Positions 1 to 7,716 of a stretch of DNA of 64,000 bases are shown here, piece by piece (the stretch's first letter is position 1; each line of letters starts with the position of its first letter). This DNA comes from Odoribacter sp. Z80 (lineage in GTDB: Bacteria; Bacteroidota; Bacteroidia; Bacteroidales; Marinifilaceae), in assembly GCF_009935865.1 (NCBI RefSeq), contig NZ_QWEL01000010.1, positions 48,422 to 112,421 on the forward strand, written 5' to 3'. The position numbers and the translations under genes are program-made. Under the pieces are notes generated by a model. The model did no database searches. It was not told where the DNA came from and saw only the letters and a program-made list of their open reading frames with translations.

Positions 1-56
1 TCCGGTATCTCACTTCCGGGGAATTTTTTAAGTCTTTTTTGAAGACAGAGGGCAAA

Positions 57-2471
57 ATGAAACGGGATATGGTTTTCCGTTTTTTATTTGTGCTGTTTTC
101 CTGCTTTTCTTTTTTTTATATGCCTTGGGTGAGTCGGGACTATGGAGTAACCGGAGATGAATTTGTGGACCACCGGCATGTGGGGTATGTGTTGGATTAC
201 TTTGCTGAAGGAGATACTACGGCCTTGTATCAGCCGAAGACAGCTTTGCATTTGTATGGCAATTCGGTGCAGGTTGTTGCCGGAGCAATTTGCCGATGGT
301 TTGACATAGACCAGTATCATGAAGTACGGCATATGATTGGAGGGATTGTAGGGGCTTTGGGTATACTGGTAGCCGGTTTAGCCGGTTTGCGCTGGGGGGG
401 AGGGTTTTGTGGTTTGGTGACATTGCTGCTTATGTTTTTTACTCCCCGTTTTTTCGGGCATAGTATGAATAACCTAAAAGATATTCCTTTCGCTGTCGGT
501 TACATGGTTGCCCTGTATTATACGATTCGTTTTTTTGACTATTTCCCTTATTTTAGGTTTCGTCATATTGTGGGTGTAGTGGCGGGAATTGCTTTGGCAT
601 TGGGAACCCGGTCCGGTGGCTTGATTCTCTATCCTATGTTTTTTATGTATGCCGGTTTGTTTTATATCCGGTATGTCGGGATAAAGGAATGCTATAAACT
701 TCGGAAATATATGAATCTGACGGGACGCACCATCAGTGTGATGTTGTTTGTTGTGGTTGTCAGTTATCTGTTGGCTATTAGTTTGTGGCCTTTCGCTTTG
801 CAGAAACCTTTTACCAATGTGTTGTATTCGTTGGAGAGGTTTACCAACTATAGTATCGGACTTCGTACTATTTTTGACGGTAAACAGATGATGTCCAATA
901 TGTTGCCTTGGGAATATGCTCCGAAATATTTATGTATAGGTATGCCGCTGGTGACCGTATCGGGTTTTTTCGGTTATATCGTTTATCTGTTGTGGCGGAG
1001 GAAAGAGTTTTCCTTGATGGCTTATTTTTTCCTTTTTGCTGTTATTTTTCCGGTATTTTGGGTCGTTTATAAAAACTCGAATTTGTATGGCGGTATCCGT
1101 CATTTGTTGTTTGTTATGCCTCCGATGGTGGTTATTGCCGGCCGGTTTTGGACGCAAATGATAAACTCGACGAAAATACCCTTGAAAATAGGGTGTACGG
1201 TTCTCTTTGTGGTCTTGTTCAGTCTGCCTGTAGCGCATGCTGTGAAGAACCATCCTAATGAATATGTGTATTTTAATGAATTGGCGGGAGGGTTGAAAGG
1301 GGCTTATGGTAATTACGAGACCGATTATTATTTTAATTCTTTGAAGCAATCTGCCGACTGGTTTAAAAAGAACATTCTTCCGACTTTACCTGCGGACCGG
1401 AAAACTATAATCGTTACTCAGGGACCGTTGGATTATTATTTCCGGAAAGATACCAATATACAGGTGGTTTATACCCGTTATTACGAGAAGCATGCCAAAG
1501 AGTGGGATTATGCTATTTTCGGGAATGTGTATATTAACCGTTTTCAGTTGCAGAACGGGCTTTTCCCTCCGGCAGGTAATTTGTACTCTCCATTGGTTGA
1601 CGGTTATCCGGTTTCTTGTGTCTTGCAGCGGCAATCCAAAGCGGGACTGGAAGGTTATCAGTTGGAGAAAGAAAAACAACCTGGAAAAGCTTTGGAGGTT
1701 TTTGAGGAATATATACAAAATCATCAGGATGAAGAAGAAGTATGGGGGAGAATGGCAAAGTTGTATTATATGGTGGGAAATATGGATAAAGGGAAAGAGG
1801 CTGTGGCCCGGGCTTTGCAATTACATCCTTCTCTGAATGAGGCTTTGTATATATCAGCTTTGATCAATCTGAATCTGAAAGATTACAATGCGGCTTTTGA
1901 GTCAGTAAATAAAATGCTGGCGGAAAATTCATCTTCCGTAGATGCTTATTTTTTACGTGCTACCATTTATTATTCTACTCATGATTATTCTGCTGCCATC
2001 CGGGATTTGAACAAAATCCTGTCTATTCGTCCTAAATATGACCGTGCTTTGGTATTGGCCGGGGATATTTTTAAGCAGACGGGGAATTATACCCAGGCGG
2101 TGGCTATGTATCAAAAGGCTTTAAGGATTAAGAATGCGGTCAGCACCCAGGTGGCTATGGCCGATGCCTGGTGCAGGGCGGAGAAATACGATCAGGCGGA
2201 GGAAATATTGAAAGAGATGATACAGGTGCAGCCTTCTTATCTTCCTATTTATAAGGTAAAGCTCCGAATGTTCCTTCAGCAAAATAAACTGGCAGAGACT
2301 GCATTGTTGCTGAGACAGTTACAGCCTGTTCACCGGGATGCGGAATTGTTTGTATTGAGGGCTATGTATGCTGAAAGGATCCAGGACCGGGAAACTATGC
2401 AGTGGGCTGTTGAACAGGCTCTGAAACTGGACCCGGGGAATGCCGAAGCTTTGAAGTTACAGAAAAAATAG
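57..2471 (+). CDS. GT-C-type membrane glycosyltransferase with C-terminal TPR domain
   Basis: Predicted 804-residue multispanning inner-membrane protein. The first hydrophobic segment (about residues 7-25) is followed by a loop with an acidic pair, D34-E35, in the place where GT-C enzymes (PMT/ArnT type) keep their catalytic acid. About ten more hydrophobic stretches follow to around residue 390. Residues from about 527 to the end form a series of TPR-like helical repeats (for example motifs with GNYTQAVAMYQKAL). ATG 57 is preferred over the in-frame TTG at 39 because AGAGGG lies just upstream of it. It is the first gene of a tight operon: the methyltransferase starts 3 nt after its stop. Inference: it transfers a sugar from a polyprenyl-phosphate donor outside the inner membrane, with the TPR part holding a partner or acceptor. 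The acceptor is unknown. Confidence 0.75.
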   Translation: MKRDMVFRFLFVLFSCFSFFYMPWVSRDYGVTGDEFVDHRHVGYVLDYFAEGDTTALYQPKTALHLYGNSVQVVAGAICRWFDIDQYHEVRHMIGGIVGALGILVAGLAGLRWGGGFCGLVTLLLMFFTPRFFGHSMNNLKDIPFAVGYMVALYYTIRFFDYFPYFRFRHIVGVVAGIALALGTRSGGLILYPMFFMYAGLFYIRYVGIKECYKLRKYMNLTGRTISVMLFVVVVSYLLAISLWPFALQKPFTNVLYSLERFTNYSIGLRTIFDGKQMMSNMLPWEYAPKYLCIGMPLVTVSGFFGYIVYLLWRRKEFSLMAYFFLFAVIFPVFWVVYKNSNLYGGIRHLLFVMPPMVVIAGRFWTQMINSTKIPLKIGCTVLFVVLFSLPVAHAVKNHPNEYVYFNELAGGLKGAYGNYETDYYFNSLKQSADWFKKNILPTLPADRKTIIVTQGPLDYYFRKDTNIQVVYTRYYEKHAKEWDYAIFGNVYINRFQLQNGLFPPAGNLYSPLVDGYPVSCVLQRQSKAGLEGYQLEKEKQPGKALEVFEEYIQNHQDEEEVWGRMAKLYYMVGNMDKGKEAVARALQLHPSLNEALYISALINLNLKDYNAAFESVNKMLAENSSSVDAYFLRATIYYSTHDYSAAIRDLNKILSIRPKYDRALVLAGDIFKQTGNYTQAVAMYQKALRIKNAVSTQVAMADAWCRAEKYDQAEEILKEMIQVQPSYLPIYKVKLRMFLQQNKLAETALLLRQLQPVHRDAELFVLRAMYAERIQDRETMQWAVEQALKLDPGNAEALKLQKK

Positions 2472-2474
2472 GAT

Positions 2475-3242
2475 ATGGATCTGAAGGAAAGACATCGGAT
2501 AGATTGTTTAAGCCGGCATCCCTGGGAGATATCCAGGGGAAAGGTGATTGCGGATATTCTCCGGGGAACGATAGATGGTGTTGCCAATATACTGGATATT
2601 GGTTGCGGGGATTTGTTTCTGGAAGAATGTTTGTCGCAGTATTATCCGGAGAGCTGCTTTTTTTGTGTGGATATAGCTTTTACGGAAGAGGAGGTTACGT
2701 TTTTAAATCAGAAACAGAAAAATATCAGCGTATATAATGATTTGAAGGCTTTTGCTGCTGAAAATCAGCAGGTGGATGTTATTCTGCTGCTTGATGTGTT
2801 GGAGCATATAGAAGACCCTTTGCTTTTTCTGAATCAATTGCTGGATTCTCCTTTTGTGACGAAAGATACGTATTTGCTGATTACTGTTCCTGCCTTTCAG
2901 GGATTATATACTTCTCACGACCGTTTTTTAGGACATTACAGAAGGTATTGTTTAGGACAATTGAAAGACCTGTTGTGTAAAGTCCGGCTGGAAAACAGGC
3001 AATCCGGGTATTTTTATTTTACGTTGTTGCTGCCACGGTTTTTACAACGTCTCAAAGAAAAATGGATTTCGGAAGGTAAAGGAACAACAGGGTTAGTGGA
3101 ATGGAAAGGTGGTAAAATGTTGACCGGGGTACTCTGCTGGGTTTTGACAATGGATTATCGTATTGGAAAATTCTTTCGCAAAATGGGTATCGGCTTGCCG
3201 GGATTATCAAATTATGTTTTATGCAAGAAAGAACCTGTATAG
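2475..3242 (+). CDS. Class I SAM-dependent methyltransferase
   Basis: 255 residues. The SAM-binding motif I is ILDIGCGD at about residues 39-46, and the post-motif acidic stretch LLLDVLEHIEDP is at about 103-114, as in type-11/type-12 methyltransferases acting on small molecules, lipids or sugars. A hydrophobic patch near residues 175-185 could touch the membrane. It begins 3 nt after the GT-C gene, and its last 22 nt overlap the start of the GT2 gene, so the three are almost certainly co-translated. The substrate is not visible from sequence; a glycan or polyprenyl-linked intermediate is the simplest guess from context. Confidence 0.8.
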   Translation: MDLKERHRIDCLSRHPWEISRGKVIADILRGTIDGVANILDIGCGDLFLEECLSQYYPESCFFCVDIAFTEEEVTFLNQKQKNISVYNDLKAFAAENQQVDVILLLDVLEHIEDPLLFLNQLLDSPFVTKDTYLLITVPAFQGLYTSHDRFLGHYRRYCLGQLKDLLCKVRLENRQSGYFYFTLLLPRFLQRLKEKWISEGKGTTGLVEWKGGKMLTGVLCWVLTMDYRIGKFFRKMGIGLPGLSNYVLCKKEPV

Positions 3243-3955
3243 TTATTCCTTGTTATAATGAATCGGAACGTTTTAAGACGGACGCTTTTGTCCGTTTTTT
3301 GAAACGGGAGCCTGATATTGATTTTTGTTGTGTAAATGACGGCAGTACGGACGGAACCCGTGATATGATTGAGAGATTGAGTCGGGAGTTTCCCGGGAGA
3401 GTGTATGGTGTCAGTTATGAGTGTAACCGGGGTAAGGCAGAGGCTGTCAGAACCGGAGTCCTTCGGATGCTGGCTTTAAAACAATATCGGAGAATCGGTT
3501 TTGCTGACGCCGATCTGGCAACCCCATTGGAGGAAATCCGCAGGTTGGCGGATGTTTTGGAAAATGAGGAAAGGATAGGGATGGTAATGGGGTCCCGGAT
3601 TCAACGGATGGGGGTGCAAATAGAGCGCCGTTTGCTTCGTCATTATATGGGGAGGCTGTTTGCGACTGTCATTGCGGTCTTGTTTCGTTTGAATGCTTAT
3701 GATACCCAGTGCGGTGCTAAGATTTTCAGGTGTGATATGGCTGAGTTGGCCTTTGAAAGACCTTTTCTGTCGAAATGGCTGTTTGATGTGGAAATTTTGT
3801 TGAGAATCCGAAACAGCTATCCGGATTACAACAGCGTTATATGCGAGGTTCCTTTGAATGTCTGGCAAGAGCAGGGAGACAGCCGGATTCGTTTTGTTCA
3901 TCTTTGGAGCATGCCTGTACAATTGTGGAAAATGTATTTCAGGTATAAAATCTGA
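3221..3955 (+). CDS. Family 2 glycosyltransferase (polyprenyl/dolichyl-phosphate sugar synthase type)
   Basis: 244 residues with the GT-A fold of GT2. The nucleotide-sugar-binding start is CIVIPCYNE (residues 6-14), followed by VNDGSTDGT (about 38-46) and a DADL metal-binding motif (D96, D98). The segment YDTQCGAKIFR and the FDVEILLR stretch are typical of DPM1/ALG5-like enzymes that load a sugar onto a polyprenyl phosphate. No transmembrane segment is evident. The ATG lies 22 nt inside the methyltransferase gene. Inference: it makes the lipid-linked sugar donor used by the GT-C protein encoded two genes upstream. Confidence 0.85.
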   Translation: MQERTCIVIPCYNESERFKTDAFVRFLKREPDIDFCCVNDGSTDGTRDMIERLSREFPGRVYGVSYECNRGKAEAVRTGVLRMLALKQYRRIGFADADLATPLEEIRRLADVLENEERIGMVMGSRIQRMGVQIERRLLRHYMGRLFATVIAVLFRLNAYDTQCGAKIFRCDMAELAFERPFLSKWLFDVEILLRIRNSYPDYNSVICEVPLNVWQEQGDSRIRFVHLWSMPVQLWKMYFRYKI

Positions 3956-4015
3956 AAATAGGGAAGAAAGGATAAAAGTAGTATTTATACCTAAATTCAG
4001 AAATTTAAAATGACT

Positions 4016-4023
4016 TATTTTTG
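4016..4023 (+). promoter_or_regulatory. -7 element of the cysteate synthase promoter
   Basis: TATTTTTG, an exact match to the Bacteroidetes TAnnTTTG consensus, 28 nt upstream of the GTG start. No convincing -33 element was seen. Confidence 0.6.
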
Positions 4024-4051
4024 TAAACTATAAGTTGTAAATTGTACCGAA

Positions 4052-5344
4052 GTGAATACATTGGAAAAAACTGATTATATTCTGGAATCCCGTTGTTGCG
4101 GAACAAAGTTTGTAGACGAGAAGTGGGAACTGGATTGTCCTAACCGGGATGGTGCGGCTTTGATTTTTGCCAATTACGCCAAGAAACAATTGGAAGTGAA
4201 GGAAAATCTGCCTGGTCTGTATAAATATTCGGATTGGTTGCCGGTTTGCAGAGTGCTGAAAGGGTCCGGTGCACCGGTCACTTATAAAAGTGAAGGACTT
4301 GCCAGGGAATTCGGATTATCCAATTTGTATATTACGTTTAACGGATATTGGCCTGAGATAGGGGCTTGGATGGAAACAGGGGCTTTCAAAGAATGTGAGG
4401 CTTATTCCGTTTGTGCCCGGGTTAATGCGAACAGTGATAAGGTTATGGTGGTGGCTTCTGCCGGAAACACGGCCAGAGCTTTTGCCAGGGTATGCTCGGA
4501 AAATAAGATCCCACTGTTGTTGTGTGTTCCTGAAGATTGCCTGGAGGCTATGTGGTCTGCACAACCTTTGGATTCTTGTGTGAAATTAGTGGTTACTTCG
4601 AAAGGAAGTGATTATTTCGATGCGATTCACTTGTCCAATGTGGTTTGTGAATTGGAGCAGTTTTATCCGGAGGGTGGGGCGAAAAATGTAGCTCGCCGGG
4701 ATGGGATGGGAACGACCGTATTGTCGGCAGTGACTACTATCGGCAGGATTCCGGATTATTATTTCCAGGCTGTCGGAAGCGGAACGGGTGCTATTGCTGC
4801 CTGGGAAGCCAATAAACGTTTTATTGCGGATGGCCGGTATGGAAATAATCTGATGAAATTAATGGTTTCTCAGAATATTCCGTTTACTCCGATGTATGAT
4901 GCCTGGAAGGCCGGTTCGCGGAGTTTACTTCCAGTGGATGACGATGTTGCCCGTCGTCAGGCGGAAGTTATCAGTGCAAAGGTATTATCCAACCGTAAAC
5001 CGCCTTATTCTTTAAAAGGAGGATTATTTGATGCTTTGACTGAAACCGGGGGGGATGTGTTTGCTGTAACGAATGAGGAGACGGCCTGGGCTTTGACATT
5101 GTTTGAAAAGGCGGAGGGTATTGATATTGAACCTGCTGCTGCCGTTGCGGTGGCTTCTTTAAAGCAAGCGATAGAACAAAAGGCGGTAGAAAAAGATGCG
5201 GTGATTATGCTGAATATTACAGGTGGGGGAATCGGTCGTTTTAAGAGTGAGCATGAATTGGTGTATAAGAAACCGGATTGTGTGTTTTCGGTTGATGAAG
5301 ACCCTGAAATTATCCGTGAGACCGTTATGGGATTGTTTGTATGA
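4052..5344 (+). CDS. Cysteate synthase (PLP-dependent, threonine-synthase fold)
   Basis: 430 residues, fold type II PLP enzyme. The likely Schiff-base lysine is K113 in ETGAFKECEAY. The phosphate-cradling SAGNT loop is at about residues 136-140 and a glycine-rich TGGGIGRF lies near the C-terminus. Overall it resembles the cysteate-synthase branch of threonine synthase (forming L-cysteate from phosphoserine and sulfite) rather than ordinary ThrC, and no homoserine pathway genes are nearby. In Bacteroidetes cysteate feeds capnine/sulfonolipid synthesis; no acyltransferase partner is in this window. The start is GTG 4052, 28 nt after a good -7 element. A strong terminator follows, so it is probably monocistronic. 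The exact substrate assignment is inference from family. Confidence 0.78.
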   Translation: MNTLEKTDYILESRCCGTKFVDEKWELDCPNRDGAALIFANYAKKQLEVKENLPGLYKYSDWLPVCRVLKGSGAPVTYKSEGLAREFGLSNLYITFNGYWPEIGAWMETGAFKECEAYSVCARVNANSDKVMVVASAGNTARAFARVCSENKIPLLLCVPEDCLEAMWSAQPLDSCVKLVVTSKGSDYFDAIHLSNVVCELEQFYPEGGAKNVARRDGMGTTVLSAVTTIGRIPDYYFQAVGSGTGAIAAWEANKRFIADGRYGNNLMKLMVSQNIPFTPMYDAWKAGSRSLLPVDDDVARRQAEVISAKVLSNRKPPYSLKGGLFDALTETGGDVFAVTNEETAWALTLFEKAEGIDIEPAAAVAVASLKQAIEQKAVEKDAVIMLNITGGGIGRFKSEHELVYKKPDCVFSVDEDPEIIRETVMGLFV

Positions 5345-5379
5345 TTACGGAATAGAAAGATATTTTTTACTTCTATGTA

Positions 5380-5411
5380 AAGTGCCGGAAATTTTTCCGG
5401 CACTTTTTTTT
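5380..5411 (+). terminator. Rho-independent terminator after cysteate synthase
   Basis: The inverted repeat AAGTGCCGGAAA / TTTCCGGCACTT (effective loop about 4-5 nt) is followed by a run of T. It starts 36 nt after the stop codon. Confidence 0.9.
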
Positions 5412-5445
5412 TGTCAAGATGGAGTTCTGGTTGGCAGACGGATAA

Positions 5446-6795
5446 TTAGTTGACGGGTTCAACACTTATTCCGTCTACATAGAGACCTTCTCCGGCAACA
5501 GGTTCCATGTAGGTCCTTATTTCTATTCGTAGTTTATTTGCTTCGGCAGGTGCCCGGAAAATCTGGCCTTGAAAAACATCAGTGAATCCTTCGGTTGCAT
5601 ATTGATAGGAAGAGCTACGTATGGCATCGGATTTCAGATTAGTGCTTCCTTTCATCCAGGTGTACCAGTGTCTCCATTTTACATTACTTTGTCTGGCATT
5701 GACAAACATTTTCAGTTGGTAACATGTACCTCCGCTGATTGTTATATCTTGATAAAGATAGGTCTTACCTTCCAGACGTACGGCATAATTTCCTTCTTTT
5801 ACGGGTGAGGTTACCCGGATTACCCGTTTAGTGTCGCCGCTATTGTCTAATTTCCAGTCGGCGGGAACCGATTCTGTAAATTCTTTTTCAAATCCCGGAT
5901 TTAAAACCAGGTTAGTTCCGTTACCGGAGCCACTGCATGGCCCTTGTGGTAAATCAATATTCCAGTCGGGTTCTTTTATATTCCGACTATCCCAATCTAT
6001 GAGTCTGGTGTTCATATCTACCTGTAATTTATCCATTTCTCCCTGAAAAATAGCTTTGATTTCAGTTGTGCGGTTAGCAGAAACGGATTCAATGGGGTGT
6101 TCAGGAGTAATGAACACCAAGGATTCAGAAGATAGTGTCAGGCCGGTTTGTTGTTGGGGGGGAAAAAGCAAGATGGAAGTTTCCGAAATGCCGTTTTTAT
6201 CCGGAGGAGATATTTTTTTAGTGATGGTGTATTTGCCTGTGTATTCTCCTTCCAGATTCATTTTTTGTGGTATGCCGGAGAGATTGATTTGTAAATCGTT
6301 TAACCATTCCGGGATGTTTTCGATGATTACTTTCAGCATGCCTACTTTACGGTTGAGGTCGAAAATAACTTCTCCGCCGCTTTCATTTACTTCGAAGTCA
6401 GTCTGGCCGAGTAAATAATCCCTGGGTTCTTCTGTTCCGTGTGTACTGGTTTGCGATTTCAGATAAATCCGGTCCGGCGTGGTTTGTGCCGTATATTCCC
6501 AAACCGTTTCGTCGGATGCATTGGTAACGCAGTAGCCGGTATATGCCCCCGGGAATAATTTGACATGCAGGTTGTTGTCTTTGTCCGGATTGACTTCGTA
6601 ACGGGCAGTGGTGCCGAGTGTTTTATCGTAGACGAAAAATTGATAATTTGACGGTAAGCCGTTTATTCCTGAAAGATTACGGGTTCTGACAAACATGGCT
6701 ACTTCCGGTTTGTCTCCGTCTGATGGCCAGGAATCCATAGAGTGATGACACCCAAGCAATATGAGTGCATACATCGGTATGATAAAACGTTTCAT
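5446..6795 (-). CDS. FimB/Mfa2-like lipoprotein with C-terminal carbohydrate-binding-like domain
   Basis: 449 residues. The lipobox ILLGC gives a lipidated C16, so it is probably on the outer membrane. Residues about 30-270 look like the two beta-sandwich arrangement of FimB/Mfa2 fimbrial anchor subunits (motif NGLPSNYQFFVYD, later LLFPPQQQTGLTL). The region after about residue 295 begins NLVLNPGFE and continues as a jelly-roll of the CBM/galactose-binding type (GNYAVRLEGKTYLYQDI). No fimbrial structural gene is adjacent, and both neighbours are in the opposite orientation, so it stands alone. Assignment to FimB/Mfa2 is by pattern only. Confidence 0.6.
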   Translation of the reverse strand: MKRFIIPMYALILLGCHHSMDSWPSDGDKPEVAMFVRTRNLSGINGLPSNYQFFVYDKTLGTTARYEVNPDKDNNLHVKLFPGAYTGYCVTNASDETVWEYTAQTTPDRIYLKSQTSTHGTEEPRDYLLGQTDFEVNESGGEVIFDLNRKVGMLKVIIENIPEWLNDLQINLSGIPQKMNLEGEYTGKYTITKKISPPDKNGISETSILLFPPQQQTGLTLSSESLVFITPEHPIESVSANRTTEIKAIFQGEMDKLQVDMNTRLIDWDSRNIKEPDWNIDLPQGPCSGSGNGTNLVLNPGFEKEFTESVPADWKLDNSGDTKRVIRVTSPVKEGNYAVRLEGKTYLYQDITISGGTCYQLKMFVNARQSNVKWRHWYTWMKGSTNLKSDAIRSSSYQYATEGFTDVFQGQIFRAPAEANKLRIEIRTYMEPVAGEGLYVDGISVEPVN

Positions 6796-6986
6796 GATAA
6801 TGTAGATTTAAGATGAAAAACAATTCAGGTACATTCCTCTTCGGGAATAGGAGACAAGCACTTCCAGTGGTTAGGATATTATAAAATTATGAAAAATTAG
6901 CCTTATAACAAAGAGGCATAACAGGCGATTTATTATGGGATAATAAAAAAGTTTCGGGAGAACATTTATTTGTGACCTTGTTTTAC

Positions 6987-6994
6987 TAATTTTG
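6987..6994 (+). promoter_or_regulatory. -7 element upstream of the UspA-like gene
   Basis: TAATTTTG, an exact TAnnTTTG match, 27 nt before the ATG at 7022. Confidence 0.55.
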
Positions 6995-7021
6995 AATAAT
7001 CATGTGTTAAGGTTTTAAGCT

Positions 7022-7693
7022 ATGGGTGATTATGGCATTGTTGCATTTTACAGGGAAACTGAATCGGAAGTTTCCGGGCCGGCAGAGGCGTTGATGCAGA
7101 TTTATCATTTGCATCTGAGGTATGAGAAGGTACCGCAGTTCCCGGAAGCTATTGCCAGTTTGGCAGGACAGGATACTGTATTTTGTGTTTTTGAGCGTAC
7201 CGTATTTAAATTCCGGAGACTGATGCAATATGTTTATGCACTGAATAAGCCTTGTATGATAGTCCATCGAAAGGATATGCCGGGGGTATACCATCACCTG
7301 AAAGTACCGGTTGGGTATTCGCAGGAGAATAAAGAGAAGGTTGTGTGGGCGAATTTTTTGCAGCGTAATGACCGGGAATGTCAGGTTGAACTGGTTGTGC
7401 CTGAAGAGAAAGATGAGCATATTGCTTTTATGGTGAAAAATAATCTGGCCTTTATAGAGAATATTCTTCAGAAATCTGGAGCCCGGTATGCCAGGACTTT
7501 TCCGGAAGGGAGTTTTGAAAAAAACCTGAAAAGGACTTTTCAGGAAAGTAATGGTGGTGTGGTTCTGATTATGCGTCCTTTTCGTATTTTTTCTTTTTAT
7601 TTCCCGTATGTGCTGCGTCTTTTCCGGAAGTATGCCCGTACGCCGGTCTTGATTATCCCGAGGGATGATTCCCTTTATGTTCCTTGTCATTGA
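7022..7693 (+). CDS. Conserved hypothetical protein, possibly UspA-like
   Basis: 223 residues, no signal peptide or membrane segment. The alternating beta/alpha pattern (YGIVAFYRE at the start, CQVELVVPEEKDE in the middle, a near-C-terminal GGVVLIMRP and a final TPVLIIPRD) is what one expects for a universal-stress-protein or related Rossmann-like fold, but no GxxGxxG(S/T) nucleotide loop is seen. The plus frame is chosen over the overlapping 227-codon minus frame because it has a promoter, an ATG at the right place and neighbour-like codon use. The gene is monocistronic and converges on the HExxH outer-membrane protein gene. Function not recognised. Confidence 0.55.
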   Translation: MGDYGIVAFYRETESEVSGPAEALMQIYHLHLRYEKVPQFPEAIASLAGQDTVFCVFERTVFKFRRLMQYVYALNKPCMIVHRKDMPGVYHHLKVPVGYSQENKEKVVWANFLQRNDRECQVELVVPEEKDEHIAFMVKNNLAFIENILQKSGARYARTFPEGSFEKNLKRTFQESNGGVVLIMRPFRIFSFYFPYVLRLFRKYARTPVLIIPRDDSLYVPCH

Positions 7694-7716
7694 CGGATGG
7701 GTGCGGAAGCTGATAT

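Noticed and set aside
7007..7690. 227-codon open frame on the minus strand opposite the UspA-like gene
   Set aside because: Its composition is rich in Ile/His/Arg/Asn as expected of an antisense shadow; the plus frame has a promoter and a normal start.
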